The position numbers and the translations under genes are program-made. Below are positions 44,973 through 53,860 of a DNA stretch of 64,000 nt, piece after piece (the stretch's first letter is position 1; every line of letters starts with the position of its first letter). Origin of the DNA: Parvibium lacunae (GTDB lineage: Bacteria > Pseudomonadota > Gammaproteobacteria > Burkholderiales > Burkholderiaceae_D). The stretch lies in the NCBI RefSeq assembly GCF_003335215.1, contig NZ_QPGB01000001.1, positions 124,001-188,000 of the forward strand. Reading direction: 5' to 3'. The notes beneath the pieces are model-generated. The model was not told the DNA's origin and searched no databases. It saw only the letters and a program-made list of their open reading frames with translations.

Positions 44973-46207
44973 CAAGCTATTTACAGTGGGAAGACGGCGA
45001 CAACCTGCAACAAGCGCGCTGGCAGTGCGCCAACGGCATGCCCCAACCCAAACAAGTCTGGGTGGCCGACGATACTTTGAACGCCGATCAGGCCTACCGC
45101 ATGGTCTGTGAAGGTACGGGGCTACTCTGGCGCGGCGATTTTCATAACGCTAAACAACTGCTGCAAGCATTGGCGCGGCGCGTAGATAAAACCAGCCAAA
45201 ACAAAACCGCCCAAAAAACCAAACCCCCAAAAAATAAAACGAATCCCGATTCAGAACCCTTAGCCACAACTAAGGCCACAGCCAAGGCTAATCCGATTGA
45301 CCCACGTGCCTTGGTGTTCCATCAGCATCGGCAAAAGCAGGCGCAGCGGGCACGGGTGTTGAGCCTGCTGCTCATTGAAATTCAAGCGGATGGGGCGATC
45401 CCCCTGCGCCGTGCGCCAGATGTACGGCTGCCACTGACTGAAGCCTTTGGCAAATTAAGCGAATCCATCGTCATGCCGCTGCGTGAATTGCAGGGTTTAA
45501 TCGGCGCGCATGAGTGGCGCAAAAAAGGCGTCTTAGTGCCCGCACTGCAAGCGCCCATTCATCCCTACTACGGCGTGTTTTCGCCGGTGCGGGGAGAGTA
45601 TGTGGATTTGATTGCGCAAGCACCATTACCCACCGCACTCAGCCAATACCCCGCGCTGGATGTGGGCACCGGCACCGGCGTACTCGCGGCTATCCTCGCC
45701 CGTCGTGGCGTGGCGCACATCATCGCCACCGAGCAAAGCGAAGTCGCCTTGACTTGTGCACGCGCCAACTTAAAAAACTTAGGGTGTACCAAACAAGTTA
45801 AGGTGGTTGCAGCAGATTTATTCCCCGACACGGCTGAACAATATGGTCTGGTGGTGTGTAACCCGCCGTGGATTCCCGCCAAAGTGAACGCCCCCATTGA
45901 AGCGGCGATTTACGACCCCGACAGCCGCATGCTGCGGCAATTTCTGCTCGGTGTGCGCAGCCGCCTTGCACCGGGGGGCGAGGCCTGGTTGATTCTCTCC
46001 GACATTGCCGAGCACCTCGGTTTGCGTACACGTGAGGCCTTGCTCAGTTGGATCAGTGAGACAGGCTTGAAGGTTCACGCCAAAGACGATATCCGGCCAC
46101 GTCATGCCAAGGTACAAGACACGAGTGATCCACTGCATGCGGCTCGTGCCGCCGAGGTCACGAGTTTGTGGCGCTTAGCGATCAGTGATCAGCCAGCGAG
46201 GGCGTGA
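44969..46207 (+). CDS. Class I SAM-dependent methyltransferase with NPPW motif, unassigned
   Basis: A 412-residue protein. The first about 70 residues are a separate small domain, then a Lys/Thr/Asn-rich linker (about 72-105, probably disordered), a helical segment, and a Rossmann methyltransferase with SAM loop ALDVGTGTGVLAAILA, acidic ATEQSEVAL and catalytic NPPW (VVCNPPWIPAKV). NPPY/W is the mark of enzymes that methylate amide or amino nitrogen (Gln in release factors, adenine or guanine in RNA or DNA). The target is unknown. It is coupled to bioD (ATGA) and bioA (TGATG), so it is expressed with biotin synthesis, although no known biotin step needs such an enzyme. Confidence 0.8.
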   Translation: MTSYLQWEDGDNLQQARWQCANGMPQPKQVWVADDTLNADQAYRMVCEGTGLLWRGDFHNAKQLLQALARRVDKTSQNKTAQKTKPPKNKTNPDSEPLATTKATAKANPIDPRALVFHQHRQKQAQRARVLSLLLIEIQADGAIPLRRAPDVRLPLTEAFGKLSESIVMPLRELQGLIGAHEWRKKGVLVPALQAPIHPYYGVFSPVRGEYVDLIAQAPLPTALSQYPALDVGTGTGVLAAILARRGVAHIIATEQSEVALTCARANLKNLGCTKQVKVVAADLFPDTAEQYGLVVCNPPWIPAKVNAPIEAAIYDPDSRMLRQFLLGVRSRLAPGGEAWLILSDIAEHLGLRTREALLSWISETGLKVHAKDDIRPRHAKVQDTSDPLHAARAAEVTSLWRLAISDQPARA

Positions 46208-47577
46208 TGACTCGGCTTAAAACCGCTATCCCTAAATCTGAACTACTTGCGCAGGATCACCAACACTGCTGGCACCCTTTCACCCAAGCGCAAACCGCTG
46301 CGCCGCCCATTCCTATGGTGCGCGGCGAACGTGAATTCTTATTTGATGCCGATGGCAAGCGTTACTTTGATGGCGTCTCAAGCTGGTGGGTGAATTTGCA
46401 TGGCCATGCCCATCCGGTGATTGCGGAGGCGATTGCCCAGCAAGCCCGCACCTTAGAGCAAGTCATGTTTGCGGGCATTACCCATGCCCCCGCCGTGCAG
46501 CTGGCGCAAGCCCTGGTGCAGCGCGCTCCCGCTCCCTTGCAGCATGTGTTTTATACCGATAATGGCTCCACAGCGGTCGAGGTCGCCCTCAAAATGGCGG
46601 CGCAATACTGGCGTAATCAAGGCCAATTGCGGCAACGCTTTCTGGCGTTTGAAGGCGCGTATCACGGCGACACCTTTGGCGCGATGGCGGCGGGACGTTC
46701 ATCGGGCTTTTATACCCCATTTGAAGATTGGCTCTTTGCCGTGGATAGCTTGCCCTATCCGCACACCTGGCAAGGTCATGGCCCGAGCGCGGATGAAGCC
46801 GAGAGCTTAGCGTGGCTCGATCAATATTTACTGGAACATGGCAGCGAGCTGGTGGCTTTTATTGCCGAGCCATTGGTGCAAGGTGCGGCGGGTATGCGCA
46901 TGGTACGCCCCGCTTATCTGCGTGCCGTGGTCGAGCGGGTACAAGCGCAAGGCATCCCCGTAATCTTTGATGAAGTGATGACGGGCTTTGGCCGCACCGG
47001 CACTTTTTTCGCTAGCGAACAAGTGGGCGTCGCTCCCGATTTATTGTGTTTGTCTAAAGGCCTCACCGGCGGCTTTTTACCCATGGGTGCTACGCTCGCG
47101 CAGCCGCATATCTACCAAGCCTTTTTGAGTGACGATGTCGGCAAGGCCCTGCTGCACGGCCACTCCTACACCGCCAATCCTTTGGGCTGTGCAGCGGCAC
47201 TCGCATCGCTCCAGCTGTTTGAAGAGGAACAAACGCTCGCCCGCATTCAAGCGCAAGCCGCTGTGCATACTGAGCAGCTCGCCCGCCTAGCGCAACACCC
47301 ACGGGTGCAGCGCGTGCGCCAGAGCGGCACCATCGCCGCCTTTGATTTGCAAGTGAACGAACAAAATCAATACGGCGCTGGAGCGGGCACCTGGCTACGC
47401 GAACGGGCCGCACAGCAGGGCGTGTTATTACGCCCGCTGGGAAACTGCATCTACTTCATTGCCCCGTACTGCACGGCGAATGAAACGCTGATTCAAGCTT
47501 ACCAAGTGGTGAGCACGCTGCTGGATGAGTTGGCGGAGCGGCAGGGTGAGAGCCGCATTGCCAGTGACTTTTTCTAA
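46207..47577 (+). CDS. bioA: Adenosylmethionine-8-amino-7-oxononanoate aminotransferase
   Basis: A 456-residue class III PLP aminotransferase. HCWHPFTQ near the start and VSSWWVNLHGHAHP are BioA-specific; the PLP Lys is in LCLSKGLTGGFLPMG, and the DEVMTGFGRTG loop binds PLP. It transaminates KAPA to DAPA, with SAM as amino donor in most BioA. I use ATG 46207, which shares a base with the preceding stop and follows GAGGG; a GTG one codon earlier is possible. It closes the plus-strand biotin block; bioF is absent from the window. Confidence 0.96.
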   Translation: MTRLKTAIPKSELLAQDHQHCWHPFTQAQTAAPPIPMVRGEREFLFDADGKRYFDGVSSWWVNLHGHAHPVIAEAIAQQARTLEQVMFAGITHAPAVQLAQALVQRAPAPLQHVFYTDNGSTAVEVALKMAAQYWRNQGQLRQRFLAFEGAYHGDTFGAMAAGRSSGFYTPFEDWLFAVDSLPYPHTWQGHGPSADEAESLAWLDQYLLEHGSELVAFIAEPLVQGAAGMRMVRPAYLRAVVERVQAQGIPVIFDEVMTGFGRTGTFFASEQVGVAPDLLCLSKGLTGGFLPMGATLAQPHIYQAFLSDDVGKALLHGHSYTANPLGCAAALASLQLFEEEQTLARIQAQAAVHTEQLARLAQHPRVQRVRQSGTIAAFDLQVNEQNQYGAGAGTWLRERAAQQGVLLRPLGNCIYFIAPYCTANETLIQAYQVVSTLLDELAERQGESRIASDFF

Positions 47578-47623
47578 GTAGGTAGAGCTTCGTAGCTTGT
47601 TTAATGCTTGTGCTATATTGGTG

Positions 47624-47643
47624 TACCCTAAGCTGTTAGGGTA
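47624..47643 (+). terminator. Hairpin after bioA
   Basis: TACCCTAA (47624-47631), loop GCTG, TTAGGGTA (47636-47643) form a perfect 8-bp stem followed by TTTGG only. It is a probable but weak end of the biotin transcript. Confidence 0.5.
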
Positions 47644-47780
47644 TTTGGTACAGCAATTTAGGCGTTCAATTTTCTGGATTAAGAAATCCATTAGTTATGG
47701 GTTTAAAAACCGACTTGTATATTGATCAACACATTAAATATGTATCTGAAAGAGTGCATACTAGATTTTGGTAATAGAGG

Positions 47781-48137
47781 ATGAAGCAGCCACTTGCGCA
47801 ATCAAAAGCATGGACACTGCTAATTTGCAGTATTTTGCTGCCATGGTTAATAACCATAGGGTCAATTAATGCAATCGAGCTATGGCTGCCGGGTCAAATC
47901 AGAGTTGATTATTGGCGAAACCTTAGTTCTACATCGTTTATCCTCGGAACTGGCTTGGGTGTCTACGCTCTCTTAAATATTAACTTGAATTATGCCGCTA
48001 GAATTATCACTGCTACGGTTCTTATCATTATTGGCTTCTGGCTTGCCTTTATGCTTCAGATCAGCTCAAATTGCGGTGATGAACAGATCTACGTTGGGGA
48101 GTCAGGAAAAACTATAGCCTCATCATGCGAACAATAG
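47781..48137 (+). CDS. Small membrane protein of unknown function
   Basis: A 118-residue protein I do not recognise. Three hydrophobic helices (about 10-32, 50-66, 70-92) are followed by a short polar tail with two cysteines (NCGDEQIYVG, SCEQ). GAGG stands directly before the ATG, a tight spacing. The gene and its 200-nt upstream flank are clearly richer in A+T than their surroundings, so recent acquisition is possible. It converges with the pstS-like gene. No domain can be named. Confidence 0.55.
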   Translation: MKQPLAQSKAWTLLICSILLPWLITIGSINAIELWLPGQIRVDYWRNLSSTSFILGTGLGVYALLNINLNYAARIITATVLIIIGFWLAFMLQISSNCGDEQIYVGESGKTIASSCEQ

Positions 48138-48241
48138 AATCTTATAACTTGATCTCAAATCAGGTGGACCAGGTTCAATTTATTTCGCAGACCTCTTTAA
48201 TATTTTTTCTATTCAAGCAATTTAGCTGCGACCGTATATTT

Positions 48242-49387
48242 CTAGTTACTGCGACTTGTTGGAATACCTCCCACCTGACTAAGCTTGAGACCACGCGTTT
48301 CAGGATTGGCGATGACTTGCAAGCCAATCAACTGTCCTTGGCGATCCACGAGTTTCGCGAGCTCGGCATAGGCACGGGCTTGGACCAGATCAGGTAAAGC
48401 AACAAACTTGGCTTGTTTTGCCAGCGTGTCGCCGTGTAGGTAGCCCCAGGTAATAAACCGTAAAACTTCCAATGCTTTTCCGGTTTGGTCTTGGCGTGGC
48501 AGGGCGATAAATGTACCCATGGTGATGGGCCAGCTTTTCAAACCCTTGAGGTTCGTTAGGCTCGCGACAAAATTGCCTCGGCTAATCCATTCGCTATTGG
48601 CCACCGCTTCCCGAAAATTTTCTAGGCTTGGCTCAACAAACTTGCCATTCAGGTTTTGTAGCTGGGCATAGTTCAACTTATTTTCTTGCACGTAATTGAA
48701 ATCGACATAGCCAATGCTGCCCGGCGTACTGGCGACCGTTTTCGCGACTTCGCTGCTGCCCTTCACGGCGATAAATTCAGGGGGCCAGTCATATTTATTT
48801 TTGACGCCTTTGGTGGTTTTCCAGGTTTCGTTCACTTTGCCCAGGTAATCGGTAAAGTGGTAGGTGGTGCCAGAGCCATCTGCCCGCACCACAACTTTGA
48901 TCGGCTGTGCTGGTAGTTTCACTATGGGGTTTAGTCGCTTGATCGCGGGGTCTTGCCACTGTGTGATCTCGCCGAGAAAAATTTTGGCGAGAAGGTCACC
49001 TGTTAAGCGTAACTGGCCCGGCGCAAGGTTCGCCAAGTTAATGATGGGGGCTACGCCGGTTACGACTGTTGGCACCACAATCAGCCCATGCTGTTGAGCT
49101 TCAGCGGGTGACATGGCGATATCGGTTGCGCCAAAATCTACGCTGCGAGCCTTAATGCGTTTGGTGCCTTCACCCGAACCAACAGCATCATATTGCAGGG
49201 TTTTGCCTAAAGCCTGTTGATAATGCTCTCCCCACACTTTGTAGATGGGGGCGGCTGCGGTAGAACCAGCGCCAGCAATAGATTGGGCAGATACCCTGGG
49301 GACTACCCCCACCAGTAAAAATGCCAGCCCGAGCAAAGCGGAGAATTTGGATTGATGAAAAAAGTGATACACGCTGAACCCCCTCAT
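48242..49387 (-). CDS. Orphan PstS-like periplasmic phosphate-binding protein
   Basis: A 381-residue PstS-family protein. After a signal peptide (FSALLGLAFLLVGVVPRVSAQS) comes IAGAGSTAAAPIYKVWGEHY, the family start with Ser/Thr phosphate ligands, then YDAVGSGEGTKRI, VDFGATDIAMSP and VRADGSGTTYHFTDYL, all PstS hallmarks. It should bind phosphate for the PstCAB importer, but no pstC, pstA, pstB or phoU gene is near. ATG 49387 is preferred; a TTG ten codons upstream lies inside a Pho-box-like repeat and would not be transcribed. The signal and the Pho-box-like repeats upstream agree with induction by phosphate lack. Confidence 0.88.
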   Translation of the reverse strand: MRGFSVYHFFHQSKFSALLGLAFLLVGVVPRVSAQSIAGAGSTAAAPIYKVWGEHYQQALGKTLQYDAVGSGEGTKRIKARSVDFGATDIAMSPAEAQQHGLIVVPTVVTGVAPIINLANLAPGQLRLTGDLLAKIFLGEITQWQDPAIKRLNPIVKLPAQPIKVVVRADGSGTTYHFTDYLGKVNETWKTTKGVKNKYDWPPEFIAVKGSSEVAKTVASTPGSIGYVDFNYVQENKLNYAQLQNLNGKFVEPSLENFREAVANSEWISRGNFVASLTNLKGLKSWPITMGTFIALPRQDQTGKALEVLRFITWGYLHGDTLAKQAKFVALPDLVQARAYAELAKLVDRQGQLIGLQVIANPETRGLKLSQVGGIPTSRSN

Positions 49388-49407
49388 ATTTTTGTTCAGC
49401 GAAGTAT

Positions 49408-49436
49408 ATGAAATCAATATGACATGTCTGTGAAAG
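49408..49436 (-). promoter_or_regulatory. Three-repeat Pho-box-like site upstream of the pstS-like gene
   Basis: On the minus strand CTTTCAC-AGAC-ATGTCAT-ATTG-ATTTCAT holds three 7-mers, each 11 nt apart. They match CTGTCAT at 5, 6 and 5 of 7 positions. This is the spacing of PhoB sites. It ends 20 nt before the ATG, just after the pabB-pabC stop. Confidence 0.6.
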
Positions 49437-49444
49437 AGCCAGCG

Positions 49445-51235
49445 TTAGGCGCCTTCAAGTGACGTTTGAACCGCCAACCAGCCTCGCACGCTATTGATAA
49501 ACCACACTTTTTCAGCGCGGCGCAGATCGTCTTGGTAGAGCACCCGCTCTTGTAACTTTCCTTGTTGCAGCAGTTGTTGGCGCAAGCAGCCGGGTAGCAA
49601 ACCACTGCTGACTGGCGGGGTGTAGGCTTTGCCATTGATTTCCAGCACCAGATTACCCTTGGTGAATTCCGTGAGTTCGCCGCGTTCGTTCCACAATAGC
49701 GTATCGAAGTACGCTGGTGTGGTGGGTTGGAAGGGCGCATAGACCTCGCGCTGGGTGGTTTTGTGGCGCAGGAATTCGTGATCGCTTTCAATCGCGGTGT
49801 GGGCGAGCTGCACGCGGATGCTAGCCGGGTTGGGTTCCAGGGCAAAGGCTTCAGCGTGGCTCTGGCCATTGGCTTCTAACAGCAGCCGCACTCGCCAGGC
49901 ACCTTGTGGGTGGCGTTCAATGACGTCAGTGAGCGTGGTTTCTACTTGGGCCAGATCAAACACATAAGCAAAATGCGCGGCACTGTGTTGCAGGCGTTGC
50001 AGGTGTTCACTGAGTAGCCAGATCGTGCCGTTTTCAAGCTTGAGTGTTTCGAGCAGTGCAAAGGGTTGGGCCGCGCGGCCTAAAAAGCGTTGCTTGGCCC
50101 GGAACTCGCGCTGCTCGGCAGTGCAATCGGCATCCCAGGTAATACCGCTGCCAATGCCGCATTCGGCATCCCCTTGCCGGATCACCACAGTGCGAATCCC
50201 GACATTAAAGGTAGCCTGGATGCCCTTGCCCTTACCGTTAGCATGGGGCCGCACCACCCCCAGCGCGCCACAGTAGGCCCCGCGTGGGCTGCTTTCAAGG
50301 GTGCGAATCAGTTCCATTGCTTTTACCTTGGGCGCACCGGTGACAGAGCCACAAGGAAAGAGCGCCCGGAAAATATCGACCAAGCTGGTGTTGGGCCGGG
50401 TATGCGCGGTGATGGTGGAAGTCATTTGCCAGACGGTGGGCAGGGCTTGCAGTTCAAAGAGCTGCGGCACTTGCACGCTACCCGTTTGCGCAATACGGCC
50501 GAGGTCGTTACGCAGTAAATCGACAATCATCAAATTTTCTGCTTGTTCTTTACTGCTCTGGCGCAGGCGGGCGGCTTGGGTGGCATCGCTCGTGGCATCG
50601 TTGCCGCGTGCGGCGGTGCCTTTCATGGGCTGGGTGGTCAGGGTATAGCCGTCCCAGTCAAAAAACAATTCGGGCGAGACGGAACAAATCTGCCAATCAG
50701 GCGTATCAATGAACAGGCTGTAGCCATTGGGTTGCCCGCGATGTAGTGCTTGAAAATAGGCGAGGGCATCGCCCGCAAAGGTGCTTTTCAGGCGAGTGGT
50801 GTAGTTGATTTGGTAAGTATCGCCCCGCGCGATGGCGGCTTTGATCTCGGCGAAGTGTTCCGCAAAAGTCGCCGGGCTGGTTTGGTCTTGCCACACGTTG
50901 GTTTTGTAAGTGGCTGGTGTGGTTGATGAAGCCGATTGATTGGGCCAATCCGTGGCCTCATCAAATACCGCAAACCAGGCCAAAGGGAGTGATCCAGCCG
51001 CATGCGCTTCGTGGGTTTGTAAGACCGGGTCAAAGGCCGCAGCGGCTTCGTAGGCCACATAACCGACACACCATTGTCCGGCATGGGCAGCGGTCTCTAC
51101 GGCGGCAAGTACAGTACTGACTTCCGCTAAGTGATGTGCAATGAGTAGGCGTGTGGGTTGGGCAAATCGTTGGCGTATGCGTGGTGCACCGCTCGTATCT
51201 CTCTCGGTACAAGGAAAGTCGAGCCAGACCTGCAT
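49445..51235 (-). CDS. pabB: Aminodeoxychorismate synthase component I fused to aminodeoxychorismate lyase-like domain
   Basis: A 596-residue fusion. Residues about 1-350 are PabB: the Lys of QPMKGTAARG attacks chorismate C2, and SSKEQAENLMIVDLLRNDLGRI, CGSVTGAPKVKAMELIR and a C-terminal GIGSGITWDADCTAEQREF complete the chorismate-binding domain. Residues about 380-596 are a class IV aminotransferase-like domain of PabC type (LLWNERGELTEFTKGNLVLEI, VSSGLLPGCLRQQLL). Together they make 4-aminobenzoate from chorismate with ammonia from a PabA subunit not seen here. The start is 3 nt after the small membrane gene. The product feeds FolP (40.5 kb). Confidence 0.92.
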   Translation of the reverse strand: MQVWLDFPCTERDTSGAPRIRQRFAQPTRLLIAHHLAEVSTVLAAVETAAHAGQWCVGYVAYEAAAAFDPVLQTHEAHAAGSLPLAWFAVFDEATDWPNQSASSTTPATYKTNVWQDQTSPATFAEHFAEIKAAIARGDTYQINYTTRLKSTFAGDALAYFQALHRGQPNGYSLFIDTPDWQICSVSPELFFDWDGYTLTTQPMKGTAARGNDATSDATQAARLRQSSKEQAENLMIVDLLRNDLGRIAQTGSVQVPQLFELQALPTVWQMTSTITAHTRPNTSLVDIFRALFPCGSVTGAPKVKAMELIRTLESSPRGAYCGALGVVRPHANGKGKGIQATFNVGIRTVVIRQGDAECGIGSGITWDADCTAEQREFRAKQRFLGRAAQPFALLETLKLENGTIWLLSEHLQRLQHSAAHFAYVFDLAQVETTLTDVIERHPQGAWRVRLLLEANGQSHAEAFALEPNPASIRVQLAHTAIESDHEFLRHKTTQREVYAPFQPTTPAYFDTLLWNERGELTEFTKGNLVLEINGKAYTPPVSSGLLPGCLRQQLLQQGKLQERVLYQDDLRRAEKVWFINSVRGWLAVQTSLEGA

Positions 51236-51238
51236 GAC

Positions 51239-51667
51239 TTACAGTGGTCCAATTAAGCTGGCGTACAGCAGTAAGCCCATGAAAGTCAGTGAGGTCACTA
51301 CGCCGAGCATATTGCCGGCATAGACCAGTTTGCCGATTGGGCTGCCTCGTTTGCTTAAGCCGCGCTCTTCATGGGCTGCACCGAGCGTGAGCGAGAAGCA
51401 GAAAGCGTAGTTACACAGGGTGACGGCCCAGGCGATCAGTAAATTTAGGGTGAGATACGCAATGTCCGCAAAGACGGTGGCGAGTACCGCGGCAATCGCG
51501 TATCCCATTGCGGCACCGAGCGCGAGTGAGCTATGCGCCACGCGCCAACCATGAATCTTTGCGGCACTGGCTTGCTGGTTAATCGCTTTGCCATAAGGAA
51601 TGCCCGCAAACAAACTCACCGCTAGGGTGAGCGTGCTATTGAGCACAAGGAAATGGCTGGGACTCAT
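51239..51667 (-). CDS. Membrane protein of unknown function between bioB and pabB
   Basis: A 142-residue protein with four hydrophobic helices (about 5-22, 45-66, 70-92, 118-140) and small polar loops (EERGLSKRGSP). I do not recognise a named family. ATG 51667 lies 8 nt after the bioB stop and the gene ends 3 nt before pabB, so it belongs to the bioB-pabB operon. A role in moving a vitamin precursor is possible but there is no motif to support it. Confidence 0.7.
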   Translation of the reverse strand: MSPSHFLVLNSTLTLAVSLFAGIPYGKAINQQASAAKIHGWRVAHSSLALGAAMGYAIAAVLATVFADIAYLTLNLLIAWAVTLCNYAFCFSLTLGAAHEERGLSKRGSPIGKLVYAGNMLGVVTSLTFMGLLLYASLIGPL

Positions 51668-51675
51668 TACCAAGC

Positions 51676-52662
51676 TTAAACGCTCCGAATCCCTAGCTTG
51701 CTAAATAGCGTCGCATCTTTATCGGCTTCTGGATTGCTGGTGGTGAGCAAGCGGTCGCCGTAGAAAATGGAGTTGGCCCCCGCCAGGAAACACAGGGCTT
51801 GCATTTCATCGCTCATGGCTTCGCGGCCTGCGGAGAGGCGTACGTAGCTGGTAGGCATGGTGATACGGGCGGCAGCAATGGTGCGAATAAATTCAAAGGG
51901 ATCAAGCCGGTCGGTGCCCGCCAAGGGCGTGCCTTCTACTTGCACGAGATAGTTGATGGGCACAGATTCGGGTGGGGTGGGCATGTTGGCGAGCTCTTCG
52001 AGCAGGCCTGCGCGCTGGTCGCGGCTTTCACCCATGCCGACAATGCCACCGCAACATACATTTAGCCCGGCTTCGCGGACTTTATTAAGGGTGTCGATAC
52101 GGTCGCTAAAGTTACGGGTGCTAATGACTTCGCCGTAGTATTCCGGTGCGGTGTCGATATTATGGTTGTAGTAATCCAGCCCGGCTTCTTTGAGCTGCTC
52201 GGCTTGGCCTTCTTTGAGGAGGCCAAAGGTACCGCAGGTTTGCATGCCGAGATCGCGCACGGCGCGAATCATGGGCAATACTTTTTCCAGATCACGATCA
52301 TTCGGGCCGCGCCAAGCAGCACCCATGCAAAAACGCGAAGCACCAGCGGCTTTGGCTTGTTTGGCGGCATCCACCACTTCATCCAGTGCCATCACTTTGG
52401 TGGCTTCAACTTCGGTATCGAAGTGGGCAGATTGCGGACAGTAGCCACAGTTTTCTTCGCAGCCACCGGTTTTGATGGAGAGCAGCGTCGAGCGCTGGAC
52501 TTCATTCGCATTGAAGTGTTCGCGATGCACTTGCTGGGCGCGGAACATTAAATCGGCAAATGGGAGGCTGAACAATTCTAGAATTTGTTCACGTGACCAA
52601 CGCGCTACTTTCGTGGGCGCAGTTTGGGGCTTATGGAATTGGATGGGGGTGACTGCGTTCAT
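51676..52662 (-). CDS. bioB: Biotin synthase
   Basis: A 328-residue radical SAM enzyme. The 4Fe-4S/SAM cysteines are Cys68, Cys72 and Cys75 ([14 protein letters not shown]); further conserved blocks are [23 protein letters not shown] and [16 protein letters not shown], with a later Arg that holds the 2Fe-2S sulfur donor cluster. It inserts sulfur into dethiobiotin. It starts 1 nt after the aminotransferase stop. It is thus away from bioC-bioD-bioA and expressed from the opposite strand. Confidence 0.97.
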   Translation of the reverse strand: MNAVTPIQFHKPQTAPTKVARWSREQILELFSLPFADLMFRAQQVHREHFNANEVQRSTLLSIKTGGCEENCGYCPQSAHFDTEVEATKVMALDEVVDAAKQAKAAGASRFCMGAAWRGPNDRDLEKVLPMIRAVRDLGMQTCGTFGLLKEGQAEQLKEAGLDYYNHNIDTAPEYYGEVISTRNFSDRIDTLNKVREAGLNVCCGGIVGMGESRDQRAGLLEELANMPTPPESVPINYLVQVEGTPLAGTDRLDPFEFIRTIAAARITMPTSYVRLSAGREAMSDEMQALCFLAGANSIFYGDRLLTTSNPEADKDATLFSKLGIRSV

Positions 52663-52663
52663 T

Positions 52664-53818
52664 TCATTTTCCTAATTGCTGCAATTTTTCGAGTGCTTGC
52701 TGCAAGGTGCTTTCCTTTTTAGCGAAGCAAAAGCGGACATGCTGGCGTTCCAGTGTTTGTTGATAAAACACGGAAAGCGGGATCGCAGCCACGCCAATTT
52801 CGGTGGTGAGCCAACGCGCAAACTCGACTTCCGGCAGGTCTGACAACGCGCTGTAATCCACGGTCTGGAAATAGGTGCCTTCACAGGGCAACAAGCGTAA
52901 ACCCGTTTGTGCGAGCCCTTGCCGGAACAAATCACGCTTGGCTTGGTAAAACGCCGATAAATCTTGCCAGGGGCGCGGGTCTTGCAGGTATTGGGTAATG
53001 CCGTATTGTACCGGGGTGTTGACGGTAAAGACGTTGAATTGATGGACTTTACGAAATTCGTTCATCAGAGCGCGTGGGGCGGCCACGTAGCCAATTTTCC
53101 AGCCGGTGACATGAAAGGTTTTACCAAACGACGACACCACAAAGCTACGCGCCGCCAGCGCCGAATAGGCGGCAACGCTGTGTTGGGGCTGGCCATCGAA
53201 GACCATGTGCTCATACACCTCATCGCTGATGATGAGTAGATTATGTTGTTCGGCTAGTGCGCTCAGGGTTTGTAGGTCCTCGGCACTGGCTACACGCCCG
53301 CTGGGATTGTGCGGGGTGTTGAGAATCAGGGCGCGGGTGCGTGGCGTAATCGCTGCGCGCACGGCCGGCCAGTCGATACGATAGTCTGCCGTCATCGCCA
53401 CGCCTACCGGAACGCCGCCGGCCAGTTGAATGGCGGGTACATAGCTGTCGTAAGCGGGTTCGAGGACAATTACCTCATCATCACGCTGAATGCAGCAGAG
53501 AATGGCCGTGAGTAAACCCTGCGTGCCGCCCGCGGTGATGGTGATTTCATCGGCGGGATCGTATGCTTGGCCGTATAAAGCCGCCATTTTTTGGCTGATG
53601 GCTTCACGCAGCGGCGCAATCCCGGCCATCGGTGGGTATTGGTTATGCCCGGCCCGCATGGCCGCGTTGACGGCATCCAGCAGCGCGGGATCGCAATCAA
53701 AATCAGGGAAACCTTGCCCTAAATTAACCGCGCCATGCTGCTGCGCCAACGCTGACATCACCGTAAATATGGTGGTGCCGACTTGGGGGAGTTTGCTGGT
53801 GAGTATCGGTATATTCAT
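52664..53818 (-). CDS. ybdL: Class I PLP aminotransferase, methionine aminotransferase-like (YbdL)
   Basis: A 384-residue fold-type I aminotransferase. It opens with [34 protein letters not shown], has NTPHNPSG, the PLP Asp/Tyr in [13 protein letters not shown] and the PLP Lys in [16 protein letters not shown]. This closely matches E. coli YbdL, which prefers methionine and aromatic amino acids; kynurenine aminotransferases are related, so the substrate is only probable. It leads the bioB operon with 1 nt between the two. It has no obvious role in biotin synthesis. Confidence 0.87.
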   Translation of the reverse strand: MNIPILTSKLPQVGTTIFTVMSALAQQHGAVNLGQGFPDFDCDPALLDAVNAAMRAGHNQYPPMAGIAPLREAISQKMAALYGQAYDPADEITITAGGTQGLLTAILCCIQRDDEVIVLEPAYDSYVPAIQLAGGVPVGVAMTADYRIDWPAVRAAITPRTRALILNTPHNPSGRVASAEDLQTLSALAEQHNLLIISDEVYEHMVFDGQPQHSVAAYSALAARSFVVSSFGKTFHVTGWKIGYVAAPRALMNEFRKVHQFNVFTVNTPVQYGITQYLQDPRPWQDLSAFYQAKRDLFRQGLAQTGLRLLPCEGTYFQTVDYSALSDLPEVEFARWLTTEIGVAAIPLSVFYQQTLERQHVRFCFAKKESTLQQALEKLQQLGK

Positions 53819-53860
53819 AGCGAGGATTATGCCGTAAAAGTCTAAATCACTAAGCGGGAT

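Noticed and set aside
48125-48397. A 90-codon plus-strand frame across the pstS-like 3' end
   Set aside because: Most of it is antisense to the pstS-like gene, no ribosome binding site and no recognisable motif.
49388-49417. TTG 49417 as the start of the pstS-like gene
   Set aside because: It would lie inside the Pho-box-like repeats, and the signal peptide is complete from ATG 49387.
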